This document shows positions 23,005-32,526 of a stretch of DNA of 64,000 nt, in pieces. Each line of letters opens with the position of its first letter. Within the stretch, counting starts at the first letter, position 1. Source of the DNA: Daldinia sp. FL1419 (Eukaryota; Ascomycota; Sordariomycetes; Xylariales; Hypoxylaceae); contig MU623381.1 in assembly GCA_025201765.1 (NCBI GenBank), forward strand, positions 186,001-250,000, read 5' to 3'. A model generated the notes under the pieces. That model ran no database searches. It had not been told where the DNA came from and saw nothing but the letters and a program-made list of their open reading frames with translations. The position numbers and the translations under genes were made by a program.

Positions 23005-24617
23005 ATGACGGTTTCACAGAGAGATACCGAGCAAGCTACAGCCGTCATGGCTACAGCCCAGCGGTATAATGGTCCTGCGAAGGACGGGGACTGGAACAAC
23101 TATCGGGACACTATCACGACATTATATCTAGAGCAGAATAAGAGTTTAAAGGAGGTCATGCGTATAATGAGGGAGGACTATTACTTCTTCGCAACGTAAG
23201 TCAATCACTACCCGAAACCCTAGCTCTTAGATAAACTTTGACTTCCAAGTCTAACCCAGTAATCAGGGAAAAGATGTATAAGATTCGTTTCAACAGGTGG
23301 GGCCTGCATAAGAAACTACGGGCTCACCAGGTGGCCGAGCTTTTGGTTCAGCGAGGTCGCCGCGCCGCTGTCGGCAAGTCATCGGTATCCTACGTTCACG
23401 GTCGCAAGGTTGACGCCGATAGGCTCAACGCGTACCTCCGACGAGTCTCTCCTGCCAGCCGTGATGAACTCATAGCGATCCTCTCGGGTAAAATAGAACC
23501 AGCCGACGCCCAGAGGCGCAGCATAGAGGAGATTATATGCCGCACTCCCTCCCCCGAATTGGAATCGGCATCGATCCCGAAACGTGTAGAAGCTCCCAAT
23601 AGTTTACGGCTCCCCGAAGAGTGTATGCAGATAGTCCGGAGCTACGTCGGGGGTGCCTTTGACGGAGCTCTCTGGCAACTTACTCCCGACAAGGAATTGG
23701 TATTCCCACGCCGACCAAGGACGTGGCTAGACCCGGTGTCGTCCGCCAGACAACTATTTATCAATGGATTCACAAAACAAGGGTTTCGCATGATAAGGAT
23801 AACGTTCAACGATTATAAGGAAGTGATGACGAGGCAAGACCCATCGCTACTTGTTGAAACATGTCTTGCCTTGGGAGCACTCCTACAATCCGGACCAGGC
23901 CTCGCCGAATCCTTGATCAACTACGTGTGCGGCATGTCTCGTATCGTTTTCGGACCCAGACACCCTTTACATCTATTGTTTATGAGATTCAAAGGCGCTA
24001 GCCCAACTGATATAACGAAATTTATCGGTCTAGTCATAGAAGGCTTTTTACAAGCCGTACAAGCAGACAGCCGCCTTAAGCCGACATGGCTGGCGACTAT
24101 ATACCGGGCCATGCTTAACAGCAACTTCATCGAGATGCAAACGGCGCAAAGGTATATGCAAGACCTTATAGCAGACCTCGAAAATTCGCCGTCACCCGAG
24201 GCAGATATAGAACGGGACGCTGTGAGGAAAGATATGGACCTACTACGATATCACCTAACGTGGCTGATGAACCTCCACGATGAACCTACGGAAGCAGCAG
24301 CATCAGCGCGCACACTAGTTGAGACGTCCGGAGGAAAAGACCCGCGACTCGCGCGGTTCAGCTGCTACAATATGCTACGAACATTACCAACAAGCCACGA
24401 GGTAACCCCCGAAGAAGCTGTCGACCTAATGACGCGCAGCCTAGCTATCTGCGAGAGTGAGTTTGGGCGCAATGACAATGCCACCGTGACCCTGCTTGCG
24501 ACGCTGCAGAGCTACCTGTACCGCGTAGGAAGAATAGACGACGCACAACGGGTACGCGCGGATTTTGAAAAACGTTGGGATGAAGTGATGGATGATATGA
24601 GCAAGGAAAAAACGTGA
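23005..24617 (+). CDS. Clr5-domain protein
   Basis: Two exons, 23005-23195 and 23267-24617, joined over a 71-nt GTAAGT...CAG intron (phase 2), give 513 aa. The join restores a complete Clr5 domain: W30 and YRDTITTLYLEQNKSLKEVM before the junction, then EKMYKIRFNRWGLHKK after it, about residues 28-80. The Clr5 domain is found at the N-terminus of many fungal proteins of unclear, possibly DNA-binding, function. The C-terminal half is helical, and residues about 460-505 (RSLAICESEFGRNDNATVTL) resemble a tetratricopeptide-type pair. A nuclear role is plausible but inferred. The gene stands alone between non-coding DNA and the convergent SIL1 gene. Confidence 0.88.
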
Positions 24618-24972
24618 CCCGTAGCCCTGATGAATACCTACTACATGGTGCAATGAGGGGGCAGTCATACATACGTGTACAGGACATAGTTTAGCCAAGG
24701 TTTAGCACCGTCTGAGCATCTAGTCCTTGGGACAATGATACGTAGGTATGCATGCACTGTCCTCTATGTAGTAGCCGCGGATCTAAGCCGTGGTCAAAGG
24801 GTATTCGTCAGGGGGTAAACTAAATAAAAAAAAAAGTAAAATTAATGAAAATACAAAAAAAGAATTCGCAGTTCTCCCAAAACGCCCCATTATGCTTTTC
24901 TTCTTAAATGTGACCGTAGATTACCGGACGGCGAGTTTTCCCTTGTTAGGTAGGCATCTCACGTTCTCCTTT
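24618..24972. other. convergent 3' region
   Basis: Short stretch between two convergent genes (Clr5-domain protein and SIL1). Includes an A-rich segment near 24823-24862. No gene or structured element identified. Confidence 0.6.
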
Positions 24973-26226
24973 TCATAGCTCATCCCGCTTACGCTGTTGC
25001 GCCGCCGGCTTCTCCGCCCGTCTCCGTCGCAGTAGATCCAGTAACGGTTGGCTCCAATCCGGGGCTTCCGGGCCTTGACTAATCACTTCCAAGTGGTACT
25101 CCCAACACCCTTCCTCCAGGGACCTCGGACCCCCTGCCTCGCACACGCTGGTCTCGGCTGTGTGGGCAGTCGTAGGCCACACGCCTAGCACAGCACCGAC
25201 GTCTTCGTCGAGAAAGATGTCCGAAACTATACGTGCGACTTTCGCCTTTCGCGCATCCCAGATGGGATCTGCGCGGAGGAGGATTTGTAGGAATTGCGTC
25301 ATGCCGTCGTTGTCCAGGAATTGCGCTGTGATTTGTGGGCTCTTGAGCAGGCCGTCTAGGACGGCTAGGTTCAGACGCGTGGCATATGCTTCGGACTCCT
25401 CGGCTTCAGAGCCGGGAGCAGTGGTAGGTTGTAACGCTGCGAAAAGCTCTGATTTCAGGGAATCAGAAGAGGAAGTAGCTGGGCAAGTCTTCTCGAGGAG
25501 GGCGTCCCAGGTCTTTTCTACGGCTTGGAGGGCGGGCTTGTTGTTCCGGATGGAAGAGGCTAGGATAGAGGAGGCGAGGAAATCGGTGCGTTGGTCCAAG
25601 GGACGCTGAGCCTGGGTTACGTCCCGGGCTGTGAGGAGACAGAGGAGTGCGTGTAAAGCCTCGGGGTCGGAGGCGATTTGGAGGCCGTAGTATATCCCGT
25701 GAGATAGGTCTTCTAGGTCCTCTAGGGCTTTATCAAGCTCTTCGGATGAGACGCCGTCACTTTTATCCCCCGAGGACTTTTTTACCGTCTCGAGAGCTGA
25801 GATGAAGCCCTCGTTTTTCTCCTTGGGCGCCTTGACCACGCCAACGGGTTCATAGGCGGGGGCACCAAGGGGTATCTTGGGCTCATCGTCTTGTGGCGGG
25901 TCCGGGTCTATGACCACCACGGATCGGTCTACCGGCAAGCCTTCAAGAGCTGGGTTTTCCTCCTTTGGATTGTAGAGCTTGGCTTGTTTCTTGCCGGTTT
26001 GGATATCCAGCTGGACGTGCAAGCCTGGGGGAAGATCCTGGTCATCGTGAACTGCTTGAAATTCTTCTGTAGCTGAGAAGACCTTGGGATAACACTCCGC
26101 CGGGTTATCAGTGTGACATATAAGTTCTGTCTCCGCAGAAGGTGACTCGGACGGGGGAGACGATGCGCTTGTGAATGAGAGAGCGGACGATGCAACGAGA
26201 GTTGCGACTGCAATCCTTTTCAACAT
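24973..26226 (-). CDS. sil1: SIL1, ER nucleotide exchange factor for BiP/Kar2
   Basis: A single-exon frame of 417 aa. I place the start at the Met of MLKRIAVATLVASSALSF (26226), which begins a clean signal peptide; the frame is open further upstream to 26328 but that part (MGDLYLDSLDY...) looks like leader. The first mature block, LICHTDNPAECYPKVF followed by DLPPGLHVQLDIQTGKKQAK, is the conserved start of fungal Sil1. The remainder is helical and consistent with the armadillo-like fold of the family. The C-terminus is K-R-D-E-L, an ER retrieval signal. Sil1 acts in the ER lumen, promoting ADP release from the Hsp70 Kar2/BiP. It is divergent from the complex I gene NUXM, 658 bp apart. Confidence 0.9.
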   Translation of the reverse strand: MLKRIAVATLVASSALSFTSASSPPSESPSAETELICHTDNPAECYPKVFSATEEFQAVHDDQDLPPGLHVQLDIQTGKKQAKLYNPKEENPALEGLPVDRSVVVIDPDPPQDDEPKIPLGAPAYEPVGVVKAPKEKNEGFISALETVKKSSGDKSDGVSSEELDKALEDLEDLSHGIYYGLQIASDPEALHALLCLLTARDVTQAQRPLDQRTDFLASSILASSIRNNKPALQAVEKTWDALLEKTCPATSSSDSLKSELFAALQPTTAPGSEAEESEAYATRLNLAVLDGLLKSPQITAQFLDNDGMTQFLQILLRADPIWDARKAKVARIVSDIFLDEDVGAVLGVWPTTAHTAETSVCEAGGPRSLEEGCWEYHLEVISQGPEAPDWSQPLLDLLRRRRAEKPAAQQRKRDEL

Positions 26227-26884
26227 ATTTGTATATAAAGCCCCCTTTCTGTTTCTCGAACTAAGAGTTTTGAAATATAAAAGTCGGCGACGAGTATAGT
26301 CAAGCGAGTCGAGATATAAGTCGCCCAAGTCGTTCTTGTAAGTGAGTGATGTGGCAACTTATTATTTAGGACATTATTTAGGACAGTTTGCAATAGCTAA
26401 ACCGGACACGACAACGACTATGGGTAAGCCTCAGGGACTAAGATAAGATGAATAGTAACATAGAGAATCATGTAGAACGATAAGTAGATTTCTAAACTGA
26501 TTCATGATTTTTTCTCGCAATTAAATCGAAATAGGTTCAAATTATCTCGAATTATCAGTATAAAGATTTATTATAGTTATAGTTAGGTAGTTACAAGTTT
26601 AAAAAAAAGACTTGCAGACAGCAGACAGCAGACTTCCATGTACCTCTAAACCTTGAATTCCAACCGGTTAATACAGTATGCCGCACAGTAATTGTCCAAC
26701 TATTAGCACATTGAAGCTTACCCATTACGCGATTCTGATTGGTCCAAAAGCCCCCACCATTACGCCTCAATTCCAGCGGCTTTAACGAGCAACATCGAAG
26801 AAGCTCGCTATCACAGCTTGACGACATTCGATTTTCAAAGCCAATTGGGCCATCTCGCAAATCCACCACCACCACAACTCCGAG
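26227..26884. promoter_or_regulatory. divergent SIL1/NUXM promoter region
   Basis: A 658-bp region between two divergent start codons. Seen here: an ATTGG (reverse CCAAT) at 26738-26742 and a CCAAT at 26841-26845, about 145 and 40 bp before the NUXM ATG; an ATTATTTAGGAC tandem pair near 26361-26385; and a GCAGACA triplet repeat at 26616-26634. CCAAT boxes fit HAP-complex control of a respiratory gene; binding is inferred. Confidence 0.5.
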
Positions 26885-27649
26885 ATGCAGGCTCTCCGGA
26901 CAAGAGCCGCTTTCGCAGCCAGGCGCGTCCGGCCCACCGCCGCTCCCCGGGTCTCGCGCTCCTACGCTTCCGAGAGCCACGGCCACGGCCACGATAGCCA
27001 TCACCACGCACCCGAAGTCGCGGAAGGGTTAGGAGTACGTTTTGCCACAGCCCCGGAATATATCGTAAGGGATATATATACTAGGACACGGTATTGACCA
27101 AGTTTGACCACAGACCGCATTCTACGTCTTCGCGGGCGCCGTTCCCGCCAGCTACATCGCCTACTCCGTCTCGCGGCCAGGCCCTAACGGCGAGGAGTCT
27201 AGCTTTTCCAAGTGGCTACGAAGCTTCGATTACTTCAACGACTGGGAGCTGCGCAACACCCTGCGCACCAATATCATCGAGCAAGCCGCTCACGACAAGC
27301 ACTTGCTTCTAAACGCCACCAGGAGCACACACGTCGAACTTAAGACGCCCGAGTACGTCTTTTTTTCCCCGTCTCTCTATTTTAACTGGAGCATATATGG
27401 CAAAAGTCTATGGCGAAACTACATAAAAGATGCATGTCATACGTAGGAAATATATACTAACATAGCCCTCCCCACAGATTAATCTACTCGGGCTCTCCCT
27501 GGAACGTCCCAGCAGGCCACTACCCGAACCTGGACCACGTCACAGCGCACTACCACAAGCAGGCTGCCGACGAAGAGGAGCGCAAAGCCAAGGCATTATT
27601 AGCGAAGGCCAAGACGCAGGAGCAGGAGCAAAAGAACGAGACTTCGTAG
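26885..27649 (+). CDS. NUXM: NADH:ubiquinone oxidoreductase 17.8 kDa subunit (complex I)
   Basis: Three exons, 26885-27034, 27114-27352 and 27478-27649 (phases 0 and 2), give 186 aa. The N-terminus is an arginine/alanine-rich mitochondrial presequence (MQALRTRAAFAARRVRP) followed by a histidine-rich patch (SHGHGHDSHHH). Exon 2 has a membrane segment (FYVFAGAVPASYIAYSVSRP) and NDWELRNTLRTNIIEQAAHD; exon 3 gives GSPWNVPAGHYPNLD and a charged Lys/Glu-rich end. This order matches the fungal accessory subunit known in Neurospora as the 17.8 kDa subunit, a single-pass inner-membrane protein of the complex I arm. The intron 1 donor is GTACGT and the intron 2 donor is also GTACGT. It is divergent from SIL1 and convergent with RPS15. 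Confidence 0.9.
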
Positions 27650-28519
27650 GTGGTAGATATACACGTCTACGCGGTAAAATGTACATATCATAGACAGGCT
27701 TAACAAGCAAATGAGCAGATGGTTGTTCGAAAGACGACTCCTATTCTGTCGTCCACTTACTCGTTAGATTTGATCATTTAGGAATGATAGAGCCGTGTCT
27801 TATATCTGAAATATACGGTATATTATGAGCAATCAAGAGCCGCGCATACGAGGTCTCTTTAAATCATTCTCACATATACGCTACTGTGAGACCATCATCC
27901 TACCAATTATAAAAGTAGGTTGGCCATAAGACCCCCCACACGTGAACAGAACATTGGTTTCAGGTCTCTCTAGAATTATGAAGCCTAAGTAGACAGATAT
28001 ATGTGGCAGAGGTTCTACCTAAAATAAAGTTAGGGAATTCATAAATCCCTAACTACTACAAGCAAAAGTAACCCTACGAAGTTCACCAAACGAGAAATTA
28101 TCTTTTTGGGAATATCATAAGTTATATTTCACTAAACCCATAGGCAAAAAACAGAGCAGCCAACCACGCCACTAAGCATAGGTCGGATATAATTAGTAGT
28201 TGGATAATACGTCAGAGTACCCGTTGGCATTGGCATAGAACGCATTATCGTACGAAATACCAAGACTTTTGTAACCACACGCACGGGTATTGTATTTTCA
28301 GAGACTAGGCGAAGGCTACGAAATACATAGTAAAGCAGTTCACGTCATCAAAAGAAGTCCATAGTAATGTGCTTCAGCGCAGACTGATCTCGTGTCGTTA
28401 TCATGTAGCGCATTCGGTTGATGGTCATTTTGCCTATCTACCGAGAAAGAACCGTTCCGTTCGCCCAATCCATGAATGCAAGTGCAAGTGCAAGAACCCT
28501 CCAACCTCCCACAGCTTGT
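27650..28519. other. convergent intergenic region
   Basis: An 870-bp stretch between the 3' ends of NUXM and RPS15. AT-rich, with no supported gene and no clear repeat; the end near 28470 (CAAGTGCAAGTG) is a short local repeat. Confidence 0.6.
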
Positions 28520-29301
28520 TTACTTGAGAGGGATGAATCGAGAAGAGTGAGTAGCACCGATACCGGGTCTACCGTGCTTGACGGGCTTGCTGTAGAAGTT
28601 GTTAGCCATCTATATTTATATATGAATGGATTATATCATCCTTCGATGAGCGGGGCGGATAGATATGGGAGTCTGGACGTACTATGAGATGGAGAATTCG
28701 CCCAGGTAGTGGCCAACCATTTCGGGTCGGATTTCGACCTGGTTGAACTCCTTCCCGGAGTAGATGCCGATGACGCTGCCAATCATCTCGGGGACGACGA
28801 TCATGTCTCGTAGGTGAGTCTTGACGAGGTCGGGCTTCTCGTTGGGCTTAGCCTCCTGCTTAGCCTTGCGCAGCTTCTTGATCAGGCCCATGGGCTTTCG
28901 CTTCAGACCTCGGTTGATCCGACGGCGGGCTCGGGCGTGGACGACATCGCGGAGTTGCTCGGAGCTGAGGTCGAGCAGACTGTAGTAGTGAAAAAATCAT
29001 GTTAGTCTCAAATTAATCGATTTTTATCCATCCCACTCCAAGACCAATCCAACGTGTAGCGAAATTTGCGAAAATCGACGGTAGGGAGATAACATACGCG
29101 TCGAGGTCAATTCCTCGGTAAGAAAACTTGCGGAACTGTCTTCTCTTCTTGAGCTCGGCGGCCTCCTCAGCGTTCTACGCAAATCCAAAGTCAGTCGCAT
29201 AATCCTTAATCCAGAATTATATTTCTCTCCGTGATAGGAGGCAATAATAAGTGACGGCGGGGTTAAATTTTTAAACGTACGTAGTCCGGGTCGTCAGCCA
29301 T
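28520..29301 (-). CDS. rps15: 40S ribosomal protein S15 (uS19)
   Basis: Four exons on the minus strand: 29281-29301 (seven codons, MADDPDY), 29098-29174, 28683-28979 and 28520-28589. They are joined by introns with GTACGT, GTATGT and GTACGT donors and give 154 aa. The product reads NAEEAAELKKRRQFRKFSYRG, then the VHARARRRINRGLKRKPMG block, DMIVVPEMIGSVIGIYSGK, and the C-terminal exon KPVKHGRPGIGATHSSRF, the universally conserved uS19 tail. Without the last intron the protein would stop early after GEFSIS. It is part of the small ribosomal subunit head, near the decoding centre. A tiny first coding exon is common in fungal ribosomal protein genes. Length and sequence are normal. Confidence 0.96.
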
Positions 29302-30447
29302 GATTACGGTTGGTTGATGCTCAAGAAGTTTCGCTGATCGAATATGGGATTGTCGCTGTCGAAGAGCGAAATTGTTCAAGATTGAGATGGGGGGTTGATT
29401 GAAGTTTCCAATATCCAGAGGTGGATAATTTGGTTGAAGGCTTCGCTTAGGTTTCCTTTGCACTAGCCCCGACTGATTGCAGGAAATTTTTGTGTGAGGG
29501 TTGTGGCCCCAAGTATTGCGCACGGATCAAGCACGGTACTTGGGTACCTTGAATGCTCAACCGAGCCGTCAACTTGTCAGGTGGGGTATGTGGCCGTGTG
29601 CATGTGGCTCGAGCTGAACTTGCCAAGAGGTACCTTGGTACAATACTCAAATGACCACATTACGTAATGCACATAATGCAACCTCCGTATAGGTAACACG
29701 GCACCAGGGGCACTTAAGACCTCTCTCCTTACAGGTACTTCAGACATTCTCAAGAGGTAGGTACCTATCAGGGGTATGTATCGTAAGATAGGTTTCCCAT
29801 TGCGTATAACTAGCAGACATATTACAACCGAGCCAAGAATCCGCGCAACCAGATAAACCAACACAACACCCACCATAAGAATATATAACCCAAATAACCC
29901 AAATAACCCAAATCAAATACTATTCGCATCACATCACCAGGCAAGCATGTTCACACCCCAGAAGAAGAAAACGATAAAGTAGCCAAGTGTATAATTAAGC
30001 AGACGGCTGTTTGATAGCACTGATTAATATAGCGACGGCGTTGCCTTTTCTCTGCCTTGCCTCGAGGCTTCTATCTGCACTAATATATAATACATAGACA
30101 TGGGAATGGACCACGTGGGATTGCTTTGCTGCAATTCCACCCGGTTCCAAGTCCGAAATAGCCCATAGGGATATCACCAAAACTAACGAAAGACCTCAAG
30201 TAAGTCATTAAAAGACTGGAAAAGGGAACCTTGCTTTTCGTAGGCAACTTCAAAACTCCATAAACGCCTCCCTTAAAACGACAAGCCCGTACCTGCGGTA
30301 ACGGGGGGACAACCACGACGGTCGATCAGATGCGTAGCCATTGGATCCATCCATATGCACCATGCGTACACAACAAAAGTTTTTCTTCTCCACTCGGCTG
30401 TGCTACCCGCTTCATATTGCCATGATCTTTCAACTAAAATCGTCAGT
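29302..30447. other. intergenic, RPS15 promoter and C2H2 3' region
   Basis: No gene is supported. Contains an AACCCAAAT tandem (about three copies, 29888-29915), a GGTAGGTACC block at 29756-29768, and the upstream region of RPS15 next to 29302. The reading frames present overlap one another and lack family features. Confidence 0.6.
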
Positions 30448-32526
30448 TCAGCTGACCTTATCGGTCACATCGGTCTTTATCTCGGCCTCGCCCCGAAAGG
30501 CCATCATTTCGTTCGTCAGATGCGTAATCTTCTCCTCTTGGGATCTCTCTGCTGCTTCCATAGCTTGAACACGTTCGTTGAGTTGTCTTACTTGATCCTC
30601 AAGACCGTGAATATAAGCCCATATGCCTTGGTCAGTCGCAAACATATTGTTGCTTGCGCTATCACCACTGCCGTCATTTTGGCTAGGACCATTAGATGTG
30701 TGACCATGTCCGATTCCGGGACCGGCAACTCCTTGCTGGCCCGAGCTCCCAGGCGTAGATTGCGAAGCAGGGGCAGAACCCTGTACAGCTCCCGCCGAGG
30801 CAGCGTATCTAGCAGCATCAGCCGCAGAAAATCCAGGCACTTCGACATTCTCAGTATGATAATGTATGTTAGGAGACTCTGGGCTGTACAAACCTGGAGG
30901 TGTATGTCGATCCGACTGATGTCGGTTGAAGTGTTGCTGCTGGAATTGCGCAGTCAGACTCGGCGAGCGCTGTCTGTTTATATTTGCAGAGTCATGACCC
31001 TGACCGCCTGAGGGGCTCAGGGGTTTAGGGCTCTCCGTCATGGCGCTCTGAGCATACATAGCTGGGTTGCTAGCGCCCACCGGAAGGGACGAGATGCTAG
31101 TACCGGGAGTCTGGGATGCATTCGAACTTCCGGAACCACGATCCACATTGGGTGGATAGAGTCGACCCGTAGCAGACCCTGAAGGTTGAGGTGTTAAAAA
31201 AGGTGAAACGTAGAGTTCGAGTAGTGTTTGGTTACCTTGAACATGCTGAGCTTTTATGCTGGGTAAACTAAGACGCCGTCTCTCTTCCTCCGTCAACTCA
31301 CCTTCGTTAGCACCTTCATACACGATACCAGTCATGGAATCGTCGCCCGAAATATGGCTTGACCCATCCACCTCCTCTTCGCCGAGAAAACTTCCCAGGC
31401 TACTCCGACGACCAACACAGCCCCCAGGACCTTTGCTATGCCGTGCCAAAGCATCTCCTCGCGCAAACTTACGGTCGCACTTGGGGCATACGTGGGGTTT
31501 CTCCCCGGTATGCAGCTTAGTGTGACGCTTAAGATCGTGCAAGCGACGGAAACGCATCGTACATGTTTGACAAACATACGGCTTTTCTTGGCTGTGAGTC
31601 AGCAGATGACTCTTCAAATTATGGTGACGCGTAAACTCCGTCTCGCAATATGGGCACTTATGCTTTTTCGAATTCGGCGACCGTGGCCCTCCTTGCTGGT
31701 TTGGTGTCATCGGCATACTCATACCCCGAGTTGGGGGAGCTGGCATGTTGGTCGGAGGGAGAACGCCGGGATATGACAACGAAGTAACCCCCTTATCCTC
31801 CATAGGAGCTGGAGGCTGCGTCCCGAAGCCGGGGTGGTCATTACGTGCGTCAAGCTCCATAGACCCAGGACTGGTCGTCACCGGTGCGCCAGGTCCACCC
31901 CCTAAACTACCCAAACTGGTCGCGCTCTGAGGGCTAATATCATCGGGCTTCGGCTCCGGATTTTGTGCGTCGGGAAGCGATATGGAGACGGGAGGAGGCG
32001 CGGCCTGCGCATCTTCTACCTGAGGAGCAGTTGGAGGGGCTTCTTGATGAGTTTCCTGGTGGGTTTCTTGAGGAATTTCCCGTGGAATATCTTGGGGCAC
32101 CTCCTGAGGTACCTCTTGTGGAGCTTCCTGAGGTCGGGTCATAGCGAGAGCGCTGGCAGACATCAATGCAGATTGAGCTTTGAAGGCAGGTGTATCGGTA
32201 TCACTAGGAATCTGTATTTTGTATTGGTCTTCTTCTCTGCGCCCTTCCTCCTCCGCAGCTGCAGCACCAGTTAATGGTGGAGAAAATCTCGATGGCAAGC
32301 CGAGCCTAGCTACTTTCGATGGCGACAGCTCACGATGGAGAGCTGATAACGCCGAAGACGGCGATACGGGAGAGGATTCTCGCTGTCTTTTAAGCGACTG
32401 TGTCGCGCGAGCGGCTTCAGCGGTCAAAGTCTCGACAGAAACAGGATCGGAAGGAATTGTAGATTGGGAGGTATTAGACGAGAAGGGCGGGGCTTCCGTC
32501 GCGACGGGACCTTTTTCGGACGCCAT
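30448..32526 (-). CDS. C2H2 zinc-finger transcription factor
   Basis: A single frame of 692 aa from the ATG at 32526. Three consecutive fingers lie at about residues 288-370: CPYC...HHNLKSHLLTH, CQTC...LHDLKRHTKLH, and CPKCDRKFARGDALARHS ending GGC, a C2HC-like third finger. The block is of the type found in a conserved Pezizomycotina factor often labelled Azf1-like; I do not assign a name. The N-terminal half is Ser/Pro-rich and holds a tandem of four-residue units (PQEA, PQEV, PQEV, PQDI, PREI, PQET) around 130-165. The last 55 residues form a predicted coiled coil (LEDQVRQLNERVQAMEAAE), so it may dimerise. A poly-T/poly-A tract at about 32753-32800 lies 230 bp upstream of the ATG and may keep the promoter nucleosome-free. 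Confidence 0.88.
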   Translation of the reverse strand: MASEKGPVATEAPPFSSNTSQSTIPSDPVSVETLTAEAARATQSLKRQRESSPVSPSSALSALHRELSPSKVARLGLPSRFSPPLTGAAAAEEEGRREEDQYKIQIPSDTDTPAFKAQSALMSASALAMTRPQEAPQEVPQEVPQDIPREIPQETHQETHQEAPPTAPQVEDAQAAPPPVSISLPDAQNPEPKPDDISPQSATSLGSLGGGPGAPVTTSPGSMELDARNDHPGFGTQPPAPMEDKGVTSLSYPGVLPPTNMPAPPTRGMSMPMTPNQQGGPRSPNSKKHKCPYCETEFTRHHNLKSHLLTHSQEKPYVCQTCTMRFRRLHDLKRHTKLHTGEKPHVCPKCDRKFARGDALARHSKGPGGCVGRRSSLGSFLGEEEVDGSSHISGDDSMTGIVYEGANEGELTEEERRRLSLPSIKAQHVQGNQTLLELYVSPFLTPQPSGSATGRLYPPNVDRGSGSSNASQTPGTSISSLPVGASNPAMYAQSAMTESPKPLSPSGGQGHDSANINRQRSPSLTAQFQQQHFNRHQSDRHTPPGLYSPESPNIHYHTENVEVPGFSAADAARYAASAGAVQGSAPASQSTPGSSGQQGVAGPGIGHGHTSNGPSQNDGSGDSASNNMFATDQGIWAYIHGLEDQVRQLNERVQAMEAAERSQEEKITHLTNEMMAFRGEAEIKTDVTDKVS

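Noticed and set aside
30588..31776. Several plus-strand and alternative-frame reading frames across the C2H2 gene
   Set aside because: They are shadows of the long zinc-finger coding frame and have no features of their own.
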